From: Microbacterium sp. RURRCA19A
Lineage (GTDB): Bacteria > Actinomycetota > Actinomycetes > Actinomycetales > Microbacteriaceae
Length of the DNA stretch: 64,000 nt
Reading direction: 5' to 3'
Assembly: GCF_900156455.1 (NCBI RefSeq)
Contig: NZ_FTNQ01000003.1
Location: forward strand, 344,977 to 408,976
Part shown: piece by piece, positions 8,354-16,911 of the stretch
Numbering within the stretch: position 1 is the stretch's first letter
How the letters are laid out: each line of letters starts with the position of its first letter
Position numbers and translations under genes: made by a program
Notes under the pieces: model-generated
The model's input: the letters and a program-made list of their open reading frames with translations, nothing else
Told to the model about the DNA's origin: nothing
Database searches by the model: none

Positions 8354-10360
8354 TCACTCCATCTCGCGGCCGCTCCGCAACAGAAGGACGAGCGCCCAGT
8401 CCTGATCGTTGGCCAGCGGATCCTCGGCGTAGGCCGGCTCGCCGTCGACGGTGCTGGGGAACACGAAGGCACAGGTCGCCGAACCGTCCTCGCGGATGTT
8501 CGCCAGGTTCGCGACGAAGATCCGGTCGATCTCCGCCTCGATCGACTCGTCGCGCAGGTCCTCCTCGAGGAGATCCAGAGCACTGGCCGTCAACGCGCTC
8601 CAATGGTGGGGGAACACGTCGCCCCACTGTCGACGCAGACCGAACCAGAAGCCGTCCCAGTGCCGCAACGCGATCGAGCGCAGTCGCGGATGCGGCTGGG
8701 GGCCACCGAACGCGCGCAACCATCGCACGGCGGACTCGAGCGCGCGGCGATCGCGATCGTCGTGGCGCAGCGTGCGGGCGACGGCCAGGAGCGACACCAA
8801 CGGTGCGATCATCGCGTGCTCGAAGTTGACCTCGTGACCGGGCAGCGCCCCGCCGACGCGACCGAAATGATCGGCCGCGCTGAGGATGACACCGCGCATC
8901 TCGTCGGCGTCGGGCGTCCGACCCACGGCATCCAGACTCCCCGCCAGCGCGCTCAGCGCCTCGGCGAACCCGATCGCCAGGTGCCGGGTCGCCCCGAGTT
9001 CGACCGCGCGTCGCTGGACCCGGAGCGCCAGGTCGAGCAGGCCCTGGTCACCCGTGATCCGCGCCTGGTCGCACAGGATGTGCACGAGCCAGGGGAAGTT
9101 GTAGAGGCGCGGGTGGGCCTCGACGATCCCGCTCCCCCATCGGACCGTGGCGTCGGTGTCCAGGAGATCGGCGGTGGCGAAGTCGATCCAGGCCGTGACC
9201 GCGTGGAGAAGCTCTTCGCGATCACCCCAGCCGCGCAAGAGCGCCTGCTGCAGGAGCGCGGGCATCGCCATCCGCTCCGCCCCGTCCGACCAGTCCGACC
9301 AGCCGTTCGTGCTCTGCCGGAGCCCCGTCCGCGTGTCCACCGGAACGAGGGCGCCGGCACCCGAGCCCGCTCGCTCGACGGCGCGCTGGTGGCGCAGGAT
9401 GTAGGCCACTCTTCGCTCCACGAGTTCGCGGACGGGGAGGTGGAAGAGAACGGAGGTCTGCATCCCCGCCACGTCGACGGCGAAGACGCCGTGCGACGCG
9501 CCCGACAGTTCCACGGCGCCGTCGCGCCCCCCGACGCGGACGGCAGGATCCGCCCGGACCGCGTCGAGCGCCACCGGCAACGTCACGCGCCCGGGGATGG
9601 ATGCCGCCAGCTCCACGCCGTAGAGGGGGTGCGAGCGCGCGGACTCGAAGTGCGCGGCGCTCTCGGGGAACCCGACCTCCCACTCCCAGACCTCCGCCTG
9701 ACCCGGAGGGACGGACAGCACCCGCTGGCCGCCCATCGCCCGCGGGTTGCGACCGGCATCCGTGGGGTGCAGCACGAGGTGTCCGCGCACGTTCGAGACG
9801 GTGTTGATGTTGCGGGACTCGACCGAGTAGGCCGTCAGGCGCCCGCGGGTCAGGGTGAGCGCCAGGACGTCGTCCGCGCCCGACATCGGACGTGCGAGCA
9901 CCCAGGAGTCCGAACCTCCCGTCCACACGTGCACGTGGTTGCCGCGGGCGAGCGCTCCGCCGTCGGCTTCATACACGTCACGGAACGGGGTGGACACCCC
10001 CACCGTCGAGACGTCGATGGCTCGCGACCCATCGTTGCGCAGCTCGAAGGTCTCGCGCAGGCATTCCCCGATCACCCGACGCGTGACCATCAGCCGGCAC
10101 GTCTCCGCCAGTACGTACTCCGCGCGGAGGCCGTCGGGCACGCGTTCGAGGACGTCCGGCCGATTCCACCGCACCGCCACACCCTCGATGATCGCGAAGC
10201 CGCTTCCCCACGCGTGATCGGGGTGATGCCAGGCGTCGATCCGCGCATCGAGAAGGAACGGGCGGTCCGGATCGCTCGCGCGGGAGAACTGCACCGGAGC
10301 TCCGGTCGCCCCCTCGATCACGACCGAGCCTCCCCCGAGGACCCACGTCTGATCGTTCAC
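8354..10360 (-). CDS. unrecognised 668-aa protein coupled to GH42 (possible glycan-active enzyme)
   Basis: I do not recognise the family. The N-terminal half looks beta-rich (VLGGGSVVIEGATGAPVQF, then many alternating hydrophobic strands). The C-terminal half, about 340-668, is a series of paired helices (FPWLVHILCDQARITGDQGLLDLAL, GFAEALSALAGSLDAVGRTPDADEM, HEVNFEHAMIAPLVSLLAVARTL) like the (alpha/alpha)6 toroid of six-hairpin glycosidases. RHWDGFWFGLRRQWGDVFPHHW near 590 is rich in aromatics, His and Asp and could be the active-site wall. No signal peptide. It starts at a GTG overlapping the GH42 stop as GTGA, so it is translationally coupled to the beta-galactosidase. A role in trimming a galactose- or arabinose-containing oligosaccharide is inference. 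Confidence 0.8.
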   Translation of the reverse strand: MNDQTWVLGGGSVVIEGATGAPVQFSRASDPDRPFLLDARIDAWHHPDHAWGSGFAIIEGVAVRWNRPDVLERVPDGLRAEYVLAETCRLMVTRRVIGECLRETFELRNDGSRAIDVSTVGVSTPFRDVYEADGGALARGNHVHVWTGGSDSWVLARPMSGADDVLALTLTRGRLTAYSVESRNINTVSNVRGHLVLHPTDAGRNPRAMGGQRVLSVPPGQAEVWEWEVGFPESAAHFESARSHPLYGVELAASIPGRVTLPVALDAVRADPAVRVGGRDGAVELSGASHGVFAVDVAGMQTSVLFHLPVRELVERRVAYILRHQRAVERAGSGAGALVPVDTRTGLRQSTNGWSDWSDGAERMAMPALLQQALLRGWGDREELLHAVTAWIDFATADLLDTDATVRWGSGIVEAHPRLYNFPWLVHILCDQARITGDQGLLDLALRVQRRAVELGATRHLAIGFAEALSALAGSLDAVGRTPDADEMRGVILSAADHFGRVGGALPGHEVNFEHAMIAPLVSLLAVARTLRHDDRDRRALESAVRWLRAFGGPQPHPRLRSIALRHWDGFWFGLRRQWGDVFPHHWSALTASALDLLEEDLRDESIEAEIDRIFVANLANIREDGSATCAFVFPSTVDGEPAYAEDPLANDQDWALVLLLRSGREME

Positions 10361-12402
10361 GGACGCTTCCCCTCGAGGCTCGCGCGCGGGGTTCGGATGA
10401 CGCGCCACGCGCCGGCGGGGACCACGAGCTCGGCTCCGCACGGCTCGCCCGTGACGACGTCCGACGAGCCGGACTCCACGGCGAGGACGACGTCCGCCGT
10501 GCCGTGATTGACGAGAGTGCGGTATCGCGCATCGTCACTCCAGCGATCGACGCGTTCCAGCCCCTCGGGCAGGGCGTCGACCACCAGCCCGGCGTCGGCG
10601 AGCACGTCTCTCAGCATCCGGTCTCGCGTCGGGGCATCGGGTGACGTCGCGAGGTACCACGCGGATCCTTCGCCGTACCGGTGCCGCGTGAGCGCGGGCC
10701 GAGAGGCGGCTCGACCGGCGGCGAACGTCTCCCGCACCTCCGCTACGTCGAGGACGAGATCCTCGGCCCAGAGCCGGCCTTCCCCGCCCCCGGTCAGCGG
10801 ATGCCGCTCTCCGGCGGCGAACGGCAGGTATTCGTCGACCCCGACTCCGAGCACCTCCCGGAGAGGCGCGAGGAAGCCGCCCGGGTGGACGTGGTCGTTC
10901 TCGTCCACCGCCGCCGTGCCGAACTCGACCAGGGCGACCCCGCCGCGCGCGACGAATGCCTGTATCCCCGCGGCGGCGCGCGCGGAGAGCAGGTGGATGC
11001 CGGGCAGGATGACGACGCGATAGGCGGACAGGTCAGCTTCGGGGTGCACGAAATCCGTCTCGACCCCGTGGCGCCAGAGAGAGGCGTAAGCGTCGACGGT
11101 GCGATCGTAGGAGCGGACGTCTTCCGAAGGGCGCCACTCCAGGCCCTGGGCCCAGGCCGCCTCCCAATCCCAGACGATCGCCACGTCGGAGCGCACGCGA
11201 CTGCCCTGGATCTCAGAGAGCGACTCGAGCGACTCGCCGAGCGCGAGAACCTCTCGCCACACTCGGGTTCCGGTTCCCGCGTGCGGCAGCATCGCCGAGT
11301 GGAACTTCTCCGCGCCGGCGCGCGACGCCCGGAACTGGAAGAACATGATCGCGTCCGCGCCCCGCCCGAGGTGCGCGATGCTGTTGCGCGCGAGCTCGCC
11401 GGGGAGCTTGGCGAGATTGCGGGGCTGCCAGTTCACCGCCGATGTCGAGTGCTCCATGAGCATCCAGGGCCGACCGTCTCCGAGCGAACGGGTGAGATCG
11501 GCATCCATCGACAGCAGGATGTGCCGGTCGTCGCGCTCGGCCTGGAGGTAGTGATCGGTGGCGACGACGTCCACCTCGGGGGCCCACCGCCACAGATCCA
11601 TGGAGACCTCCGTCGACGCCATGAAATTGGTCGTCACGGGCAGGTCCGGCGTGTGCGCGCGGATCGCGTCGCGCTCGGCGCGGAAGCAATCGAGCAGACT
11701 CTCGGAACTGAACCGCGCGAAGTCGAGGCGCTGCGAGGGGTTCGTCGTGGTCGCCGCGAGGCGTGGCGCGTCGATCTCCTCCCACTCGTGATATCGCTGC
11801 CCCCAGAACGCCGTTCCCCACGCACGGTTGACACCGTCGAGCGACCCGTAGCGATGCTGCAGCCAGACGCGGAACGCCGCCACCGAGTGATCGTCGTAGG
11901 ACGCCGGGATCGGATTCCCGTACTCGTTGTGGACGTGCCACATCGCCAACGCGGGGTGCGTGGCATACCGCTCGGCCAGAGCCGAAGCGATGCGCACGAT
12001 CGCCCCCCGATAATGCGGCGAGTTCGGAGAAGCCATTCCGCGCGACCCGAAGCCGAGCCGTCGTCCGTCCCTCGTCACCGGCCAGGCGTCGGGGTATGTC
12101 CGGAAGAACCAGGCGGGAGGGGATGCCGTCGGGGTGGCGAGGTTGACCCCGATTCCGGCCTCGGCGAGCGCGTCCATCGTCTCGTCGAGGACAGCGAAGT
12201 CGAATTCGCCCTCGCGGGGCTCGATGAGTCCCCACGAGAAGATGCCCACGCTGACGAGGTTCACGCGCGCGGCCTTCATGAGTTCGATGTCTTCGCGGCG
12301 GGTGACGGCATCCCACTGCTCGGGGTTGTAGTCACCGCCGTATCGCAGCCCGACGCGGTCGCGCGGCCAGGTGCGGTCGGGGCGGGGGGCATCCGGGTTC
12401 AT
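10357..12402 (-). CDS. glycoside hydrolase family 42 beta-galactosidase
   Basis: A 681-aa GH42 enzyme. The N-terminus has RYGGDYNPEQW, the GH42 signature. The catalytic acid/base is Glu160 in MWHVHNEYG and the nucleophile Glu317 in WMLMEHSTSAVNW. The trimerisation domain (VVILPGIHLLSARAAAGIQAFVARGG) and a small C-terminal beta domain follow. No signal peptide, so it hydrolyses terminal beta-galactosides (or alpha-arabinosides) inside the cell. It is first in a two-gene operon with the 668-aa protein and diverges from the sugar ABC transporter, so the transporter probably brings in its substrate. LacI control from the gene at 15844-16902 is likely. Confidence 0.95.
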   Translation of the reverse strand: MNPDAPRPDRTWPRDRVGLRYGGDYNPEQWDAVTRREDIELMKAARVNLVSVGIFSWGLIEPREGEFDFAVLDETMDALAEAGIGVNLATPTASPPAWFFRTYPDAWPVTRDGRRLGFGSRGMASPNSPHYRGAIVRIASALAERYATHPALAMWHVHNEYGNPIPASYDDHSVAAFRVWLQHRYGSLDGVNRAWGTAFWGQRYHEWEEIDAPRLAATTTNPSQRLDFARFSSESLLDCFRAERDAIRAHTPDLPVTTNFMASTEVSMDLWRWAPEVDVVATDHYLQAERDDRHILLSMDADLTRSLGDGRPWMLMEHSTSAVNWQPRNLAKLPGELARNSIAHLGRGADAIMFFQFRASRAGAEKFHSAMLPHAGTGTRVWREVLALGESLESLSEIQGSRVRSDVAIVWDWEAAWAQGLEWRPSEDVRSYDRTVDAYASLWRHGVETDFVHPEADLSAYRVVILPGIHLLSARAAAGIQAFVARGGVALVEFGTAAVDENDHVHPGGFLAPLREVLGVGVDEYLPFAAGERHPLTGGGEGRLWAEDLVLDVAEVRETFAAGRAASRPALTRHRYGEGSAWYLATSPDAPTRDRMLRDVLADAGLVVDALPEGLERVDRWSDDARYRTLVNHGTADVVLAVESGSSDVVTGEPCGAELVVPAGAWRVIRTPRASLEGKRP

Positions 12403-12613
12403 GTCACAACTCTCCTTCAGGCCAGGATCACGGCCTGTGCAAACCTAGCGCAGAACCCGTGCGCGCTCACGGTTCATTTTTTGATTTCGCGCGCCAGCCC
12501 GGTTGACAGGTCAGCATTTGCAGGTCATGCTTGCCTCGATCCTGCTGGGAGCGCGCACAGGTTTTGCCGCAGTAGGATCGACACCACCATCCTGCACTCG
12601 ACGAGGAGTTACC
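12403..12613. promoter_or_regulatory. divergent promoter region of the GH42 and sugar ABC operons
   Basis: A 211-bp intergenic region. TTGACA at 12503-12508 followed after 17 bp by CATGCT at 12526-12531 is a possible promoter for the transporter. Two similar sites face each other: GCGCTAGGTTTGC read on the minus strand (around 12437-12450) and GCGCACAGGTTTTGC read on the plus strand (around 12552-12566). They could be LacI-family operators, although neither is a classic palindrome. Confidence 0.4.
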
Positions 12614-13909
12614 GTGCGTAGAACCCGCACCGTGGTCGCCGTAGCGGCCATCGCCGCAGCCGTAGCCGCCCTGAGCGGATGTTCGGCGGGCTCGGCCCCC
12701 GAAGAATCCGGACCCGTCACCCTGACTTTCTGGGGTGGGACGAACACCGACAAAGTCGCGGCGGTCTGGAACGCCTCGCACCCCGACATCCAGGTCAAGG
12801 CCGAGGTCGTCCCCGGCGGCGACCAGCTGACGACCAAGCTGCTGACGGCGATCAAGGCCGGCAGTGGCGCTCCCGACGTCGTCGGCGTCGAGTACCAGAC
12901 GATCGCGACGCTCGCCTCCGCCGGCGCCCTCACGGATCTGGCGCAGTACGGTCTCTCGGACGCCAAGTCCACCTTCACGGATGCCACCTGGAACTCGGTG
13001 ACCCTCGGCTCCGACACCGTCTGGGGTCTGCCGTTGGACCAGGGGGCGATGCTGTTCTACTACCGCGAGGACATCCTCGCCGAGCTCGGTATCGCTCCCC
13101 CGAAGACGTGGGACGAGTACGCCGCCGCCGCCAAAGCCGTCAGTCAGGCGCGGCCGGGCACGTATCTCGGGACATTCGACGCTGCGGGCAGTGCCTGGTT
13201 CGCGTCACTCACCCAGCAGGGCGGCGGTTCCTGGTACGGCTCGGACGGCGAAGCATGGGACGTGACGATCGACTCCGCCGAGAACCAGAAGGTGACATCC
13301 TTCTGGGGCGACCTCGTCGCATCCAAGGCCGTGGACACGACCCCGATGTTCACCCCGGAATGGAATGCCGCCCTCGCCGCCGGGACGCAGATCGGGTGGA
13401 CGGCACCCGTGTGGGGCGCCGGAGTCCTCGCGAGCAACGCGCCGGACACCGCCGGCAAGTGGGGCGTCACCGCCCTGCCGCAGTGGAAGGCCGGCGACGA
13501 CGCGAACGGCAGCTGGGGCGGCGGCGCCGAAGTCGTGACGTCGCAGTCGCAGCATCCCGAGGCCGCCGCGGAGTTCGTGAAGTGGCTGACGACCGACAAG
13601 GACGCCATCACGGCGTGGGTCAACGACGTGGGAATCTACCCGGCGACGACCGAGACGTTCGGACTGCTCGACAAGGCTCCCGAGTTCATGTCGAACGTGC
13701 CCGACTTCTACGAGATCTCGAGCAAGGCCTCCCAGGCGGTCCTCCCCGTCACCTACGGTCCGAACGTGAATGTGGCGTACAGCACCTACAGCGACGAGTT
13801 CGGCAAGGCCGTCCAGGCGGGTACCGCGCCGGCATTCCTCGACGCCCTGAGCGCCGTGCAGAACGCCACCCGCGACGACCTCGAGAAGGCCGGCTTCACC
13901 GTCAAGTAG
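12614..13909 (+). CDS. ABC transporter sugar-binding lipoprotein (CUT1)
   Basis: A 431-aa extracellular solute-binding protein, family 1. It has a signal peptide with lipobox ALSGC (Cys23), then the mature SBP start VTLTFWGGTNTDKVAAVWNASHPDIQVKAEVVPGGDQ. Inner features typical of the family are GAPDVVGVEYQTIATLASAGALTDL, YYREDILAELGIAPPKTWDEYAAAAKAV and the late segment HPEAAAEFVKWLTTD. The GTG at 12614 is preceded by GAGGAG at 12603-12608. It captures an oligosaccharide for the two permeases that follow. The neighbouring GH42 gene points to a galactoside. Confidence 0.95.
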   Translation: MRRTRTVVAVAAIAAAVAALSGCSAGSAPEESGPVTLTFWGGTNTDKVAAVWNASHPDIQVKAEVVPGGDQLTTKLLTAIKAGSGAPDVVGVEYQTIATLASAGALTDLAQYGLSDAKSTFTDATWNSVTLGSDTVWGLPLDQGAMLFYYREDILAELGIAPPKTWDEYAAAAKAVSQARPGTYLGTFDAAGSAWFASLTQQGGGSWYGSDGEAWDVTIDSAENQKVTSFWGDLVASKAVDTTPMFTPEWNAALAAGTQIGWTAPVWGAGVLASNAPDTAGKWGVTALPQWKAGDDANGSWGGGAEVVTSQSQHPEAAAEFVKWLTTDKDAITAWVNDVGIYPATTETFGLLDKAPEFMSNVPDFYEISSKASQAVLPVTYGPNVNVAYSTYSDEFGKAVQAGTAPAFLDALSAVQNATRDDLEKAGFTVK

Positions 13910-13972
13910 TCGAACCGACCGGGAGGGGATGCCACCGGCATCCCCTCCCGTCCCAGCGAGAGCCGAGAACCC

Positions 13973-14953
13973 ATGACCGTCACCACCCCCGACATCTCCG
14001 TCGCAGCCTCCGCCCCGCCGCCCGTATCCGGACGCCGCCGTCGGACGGGCGCGCCGGGAACGCGCACGATCGTGCCGTACACGCTCCTTCTTCCCGCCAT
14101 CGTGCTGTTCGTGCTCTTCATGGCGGCACCGATCGTCTACACGGTCGTGCTGTCGTTCCAGAAGTCCACCGTGGAGGGCCTCGGCATCGGACCCGACAGC
14201 CGTCGGATCGAGTGGGCCGGGCTGGAGAACTTCGCCGCTGTCCTCACCAGCGGGGAGTTCCTGGAGAGCCTCCTCCGGATGCTCGTCTACGGCCTCATTC
14301 TGGTCCCGGTGGTCCTCGGACTCGCGATGCTCTTCGCTCTCCTGCTGGATTCACCGCGGTCCCGCGGGCGCCGGTTCAGCCGGGTCGCGATCTTCCTCCC
14401 GTTCGCCGTTCCGGGTGTCATCAGCTCGCTGCTCTGGGGCTTCCTCTACCTCCCCGGCGTGAGCCCGATCAACGACATCGCCTCGTTCTTCGGGGTCTCC
14501 CTGCCCGATCCGCTCTCCCCGGATCTCGTGCTGTTCTCGATCGCGAACATCGGGCTGTGGGGCGGCGTCGGCTTCAACATGGTGATCATCTTCACCGCAC
14601 TGCGTTCGATCCCCACCGAGATCTACGAAGCCGCGCGCATCGACGGAGCCAGTGAGACGCAGATCGCGCTGCGCATCAAGGTTCCCCTCGTCATCCCGTC
14701 GATCATCATGACCTCGCTGTTCTCCATCGTGGCGACCGTCCAGGTGTTCACCGAGCCCACGGTCCTGCGTCCGCTGAGCACGTCGATCTCCAGTTCGTGG
14801 AGCCCGCTGATGATCGTCTACCGCGACGCCTTCATCCGCGATGACATCTACGCCTCGGCAGCGACGAGCATCGTGCTGGCTCTCGGCACTTTCGCGCTGT
14901 CTTTCCTGTTCCTCCGCGTCGTGCAGCGACGCGCATTCAGCCAGGAGAGCTGA
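13973..14953 (+). CDS. sugar ABC transporter permease, MalF type
   Basis: A 326-aa inner-membrane permease with six transmembrane segments after a cytoplasmic N-terminus of about 35 residues. The EAA loop EIYEAARIDGASETQIALRIKVPLVIPS, the coupling helix that docks the ATPase, is at about 217-244. It begins 63 bp after the binding-protein gene and ends 3 bp before the second permease. The operon has no ATPase, as is common in actinobacterial CUT1 systems that share a MsiK-type ATPase encoded elsewhere. Confidence 0.95.
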   Translation: MTVTTPDISVAASAPPPVSGRRRRTGAPGTRTIVPYTLLLPAIVLFVLFMAAPIVYTVVLSFQKSTVEGLGIGPDSRRIEWAGLENFAAVLTSGEFLESLLRMLVYGLILVPVVLGLAMLFALLLDSPRSRGRRFSRVAIFLPFAVPGVISSLLWGFLYLPGVSPINDIASFFGVSLPDPLSPDLVLFSIANIGLWGGVGFNMVIIFTALRSIPTEIYEAARIDGASETQIALRIKVPLVIPSIIMTSLFSIVATVQVFTEPTVLRPLSTSISSSWSPLMIVYRDAFIRDDIYASAATSIVLALGTFALSFLFLRVVQRRAFSQES

Positions 14954-14956
14954 CCT

Positions 14957-15847
14957 GTGGCGACTCTCGTCTCGACCCCCGTCACGACCGGCCGCGCCGC
15001 ACGGTCGCGCGACCGCTCGGCGCGCCCGAGCCCGTTCTCCACCGGCATCCTGCTGCTCGGCGCCGCGTATTGCCTCCTCCCGGTGCTGTGGGTGCTCATC
15101 GCCGCGACGAAGAGCAGCGGCGATCTGTTCTCGACGTTCACGTTCTTCCCGAGCGGAGACCTCTGGGCCAACATCACCGAGCTCAGCCAATTCCGCGGCG
15201 GACTGTTCTGGAGGTGGATGGCCAACACGGCGCTCTACGCGGGCGTCGGCGCGCTCCTCTCGACGTACATCTCGGCCCTCTCCGGCCACGTGCTGGCGAA
15301 GTTCCAGTTCCGGGGGAAGAACGTGGTGTTCGCCATCCTGCTCATGGGGGTGCTCGTCCCGGGAGTGATCCTCGCGGTCCCGCAGTACTTCCTCCTGGCG
15401 AAGGCGGGCCTGGCCGGAACGTACTGGTCGGTCCTGCTCCCGCAGATCCTGAGCCCCTACGGCATCTACCTCGCCCGCATCTACGCGGCCGCCGCCGTCC
15501 CGGTCGAAGTCGTCGAGTCGGCCAAGACCGAGGGCGCCGGGGAGCTGACGATCTTCCACCGGATCGCGCTGCCGATGATGCTCCCCGGCCTCGTCACCAT
15601 CTTCCTGTTCCAGTTCGTGGCAGTCTGGAACAACTTCATGCTTCCGTACATCATGCTCGGCCAGGAGGAGCTGTTCCCCGTGACGGTCGGACTATCGGCA
15701 CTGCTCAACCAGGGCGCCTCGCAGCCCGCGCTGTACTCCCTGGTCATCACCGGATCGCTGCTGTCCGTGCTCCCGCTGATGGCTCTGTTCCTGTTCCTGC
15801 AACGGTTCTGGCGGGTCGACATCGCCGCGGGAGCGGTGAAGGCGTGA
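14957..15847 (+). CDS. sugar ABC transporter permease, MalG type
   Basis: A 296-aa permease, partner of the preceding MalF-type subunit. Six hydrophobic segments are visible, and the EAA motif is VPVEVVESAKTEGAGELTIFHRIALPMMLPG near 180-210. The start is a GTG 3 bp after the upstream stop, with CAGGAGAG before it. The stop overlaps the LacI regulator start as GTGA, so regulator production is tied to the operon. C-terminal residues FWRVDIAAGAVKA are typical of MalG-type subunits. Confidence 0.95.
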   Translation: MATLVSTPVTTGRAARSRDRSARPSPFSTGILLLGAAYCLLPVLWVLIAATKSSGDLFSTFTFFPSGDLWANITELSQFRGGLFWRWMANTALYAGVGALLSTYISALSGHVLAKFQFRGKNVVFAILLMGVLVPGVILAVPQYFLLAKAGLAGTYWSVLLPQILSPYGIYLARIYAAAAVPVEVVESAKTEGAGELTIFHRIALPMMLPGLVTIFLFQFVAVWNNFMLPYIMLGQEELFPVTVGLSALLNQGASQPALYSLVITGSLLSVLPLMALFLFLQRFWRVDIAAGAVKA

Positions 15848-16902
15848 CCGTCACTCCCCGCCCGCACGCCACGACCTCGTCCGGCGCCGAGGTGTCGCGC
15901 CGTCGCCCGACGATCGAGGACGTCGCGGCGGTGTCGGGGGTGTCTCGCGGCACCGTGTCGCGCGTCCTGAACGGCAAGCGCTGGGTCAGCCCGGAATCAC
16001 GGGATGCCGTGCTGGCAGCCATCAAGTCCACGGGATACCGAGCGAACGTCGCCGCGCGAACCCTGGCGAGCTCCCGAAGTCGCTCGATCGCCTTCCTTTT
16101 GACCGAGCCGCAGCAGTTGCTCTTCGAGGACCGGAACCTGGCAAAGGTCCTGCAGGGATGCGGCGACGCGCTCGGGGAGCAGGAGCTGACGCTCGTCATG
16201 CTCACGGCGGCCACGGATGCCGAGAAGACCCGGGCCCTGGACTTCCTCGCCGGGGGCGCGGTCGACGGAGTCCTGATCGTCAGCACGCACGAGGGCAACC
16301 GCGACCTGATCCGCTCGATCACCGATCTCGGGCTCCCCCTCGTCGTCTTCGGCGTCCCCTTCGGGTTCGAGCACAGCGTCTCCTACGTCACGGTCGACGA
16401 TGTCTCGGGCAGCCGAGCCATGATGAATCTGCTGCTCGGGCTGGGGCGCGACAAAGTCGGGATGATCGCCGGTCCGCAGGACATGTCCGGGGGTCGCGAC
16501 CGCCTGGCGGGCTATCGCGAAGCCCTGGGTGCCGACTTCGATCCGACTCTCGTGGAGTTCGGGGACTTCAGCCGGGACAGCGGAGCCACCGCAATGCGCG
16601 CACTTCTCGCCCGCCACCCCGATCTCGGAGCCGTGTTCGCCGCCAACGACCGGATGGCTCGCGCCGCGATCGAGGTGCTCGTGGCGAGCGGGCGCCGCGT
16701 GCCGGAAGATGTGGCGGTCGGCGGATTCGACGACGCCCCCGAGGCAGTGGAGTCCCATCCGCACCTCACGACCCTCGACCAGCCCTTCGACCGCCTCAGC
16801 CGCGAGGGCGTCCGCCTTCTCGGGGAGATGATCGAGGGCAGCGGGGTCGCGGCCGTCCGTCTGCCCGCGACACTGATCGAGCGTCGCTCCACGGCGCGGT
16901 GA
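15844..16902 (+). CDS. LacI family transcriptional regulator
   Basis: A 352-aa regulator with an N-terminal helix-turn-helix (RPTIEDVAAVSGVSRGTVSRVLNGKRWVSPESRDAV, about 20-55) and the hinge region RTLASSRSRSIAFLL. The periplasmic-binding-protein-like effector domain follows, with DGVLIVSTHEG, VTVDDVSGSRAMMNLLLGLG, AVFAANDRMARAAIEVL and VAVGGFDDAPEAVESHPHLTTLDQP. It starts at a GTG overlapping the permease stop. It is the likely repressor of both its own ABC operon and the divergent GH42 operon. Effector unknown, probably a galactoside. Confidence 0.94.
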   Translation: MTVTPRPHATTSSGAEVSRRRPTIEDVAAVSGVSRGTVSRVLNGKRWVSPESRDAVLAAIKSTGYRANVAARTLASSRSRSIAFLLTEPQQLLFEDRNLAKVLQGCGDALGEQELTLVMLTAATDAEKTRALDFLAGGAVDGVLIVSTHEGNRDLIRSITDLGLPLVVFGVPFGFEHSVSYVTVDDVSGSRAMMNLLLGLGRDKVGMIAGPQDMSGGRDRLAGYREALGADFDPTLVEFGDFSRDSGATAMRALLARHPDLGAVFAANDRMARAAIEVLVASGRRVPEDVAVGGFDDAPEAVESHPHLTTLDQPFDRLSREGVRLLGEMIEGSGVAAVRLPATLIERRSTAR

Positions 16903-16911
16903 TCACCTGCG

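Noticed and set aside
13144..13623. 159-aa minus-strand Cys-containing frame inside the sugar-binding gene
   Set aside because: Shadow of the solute-binding protein, no start signal and no motif.
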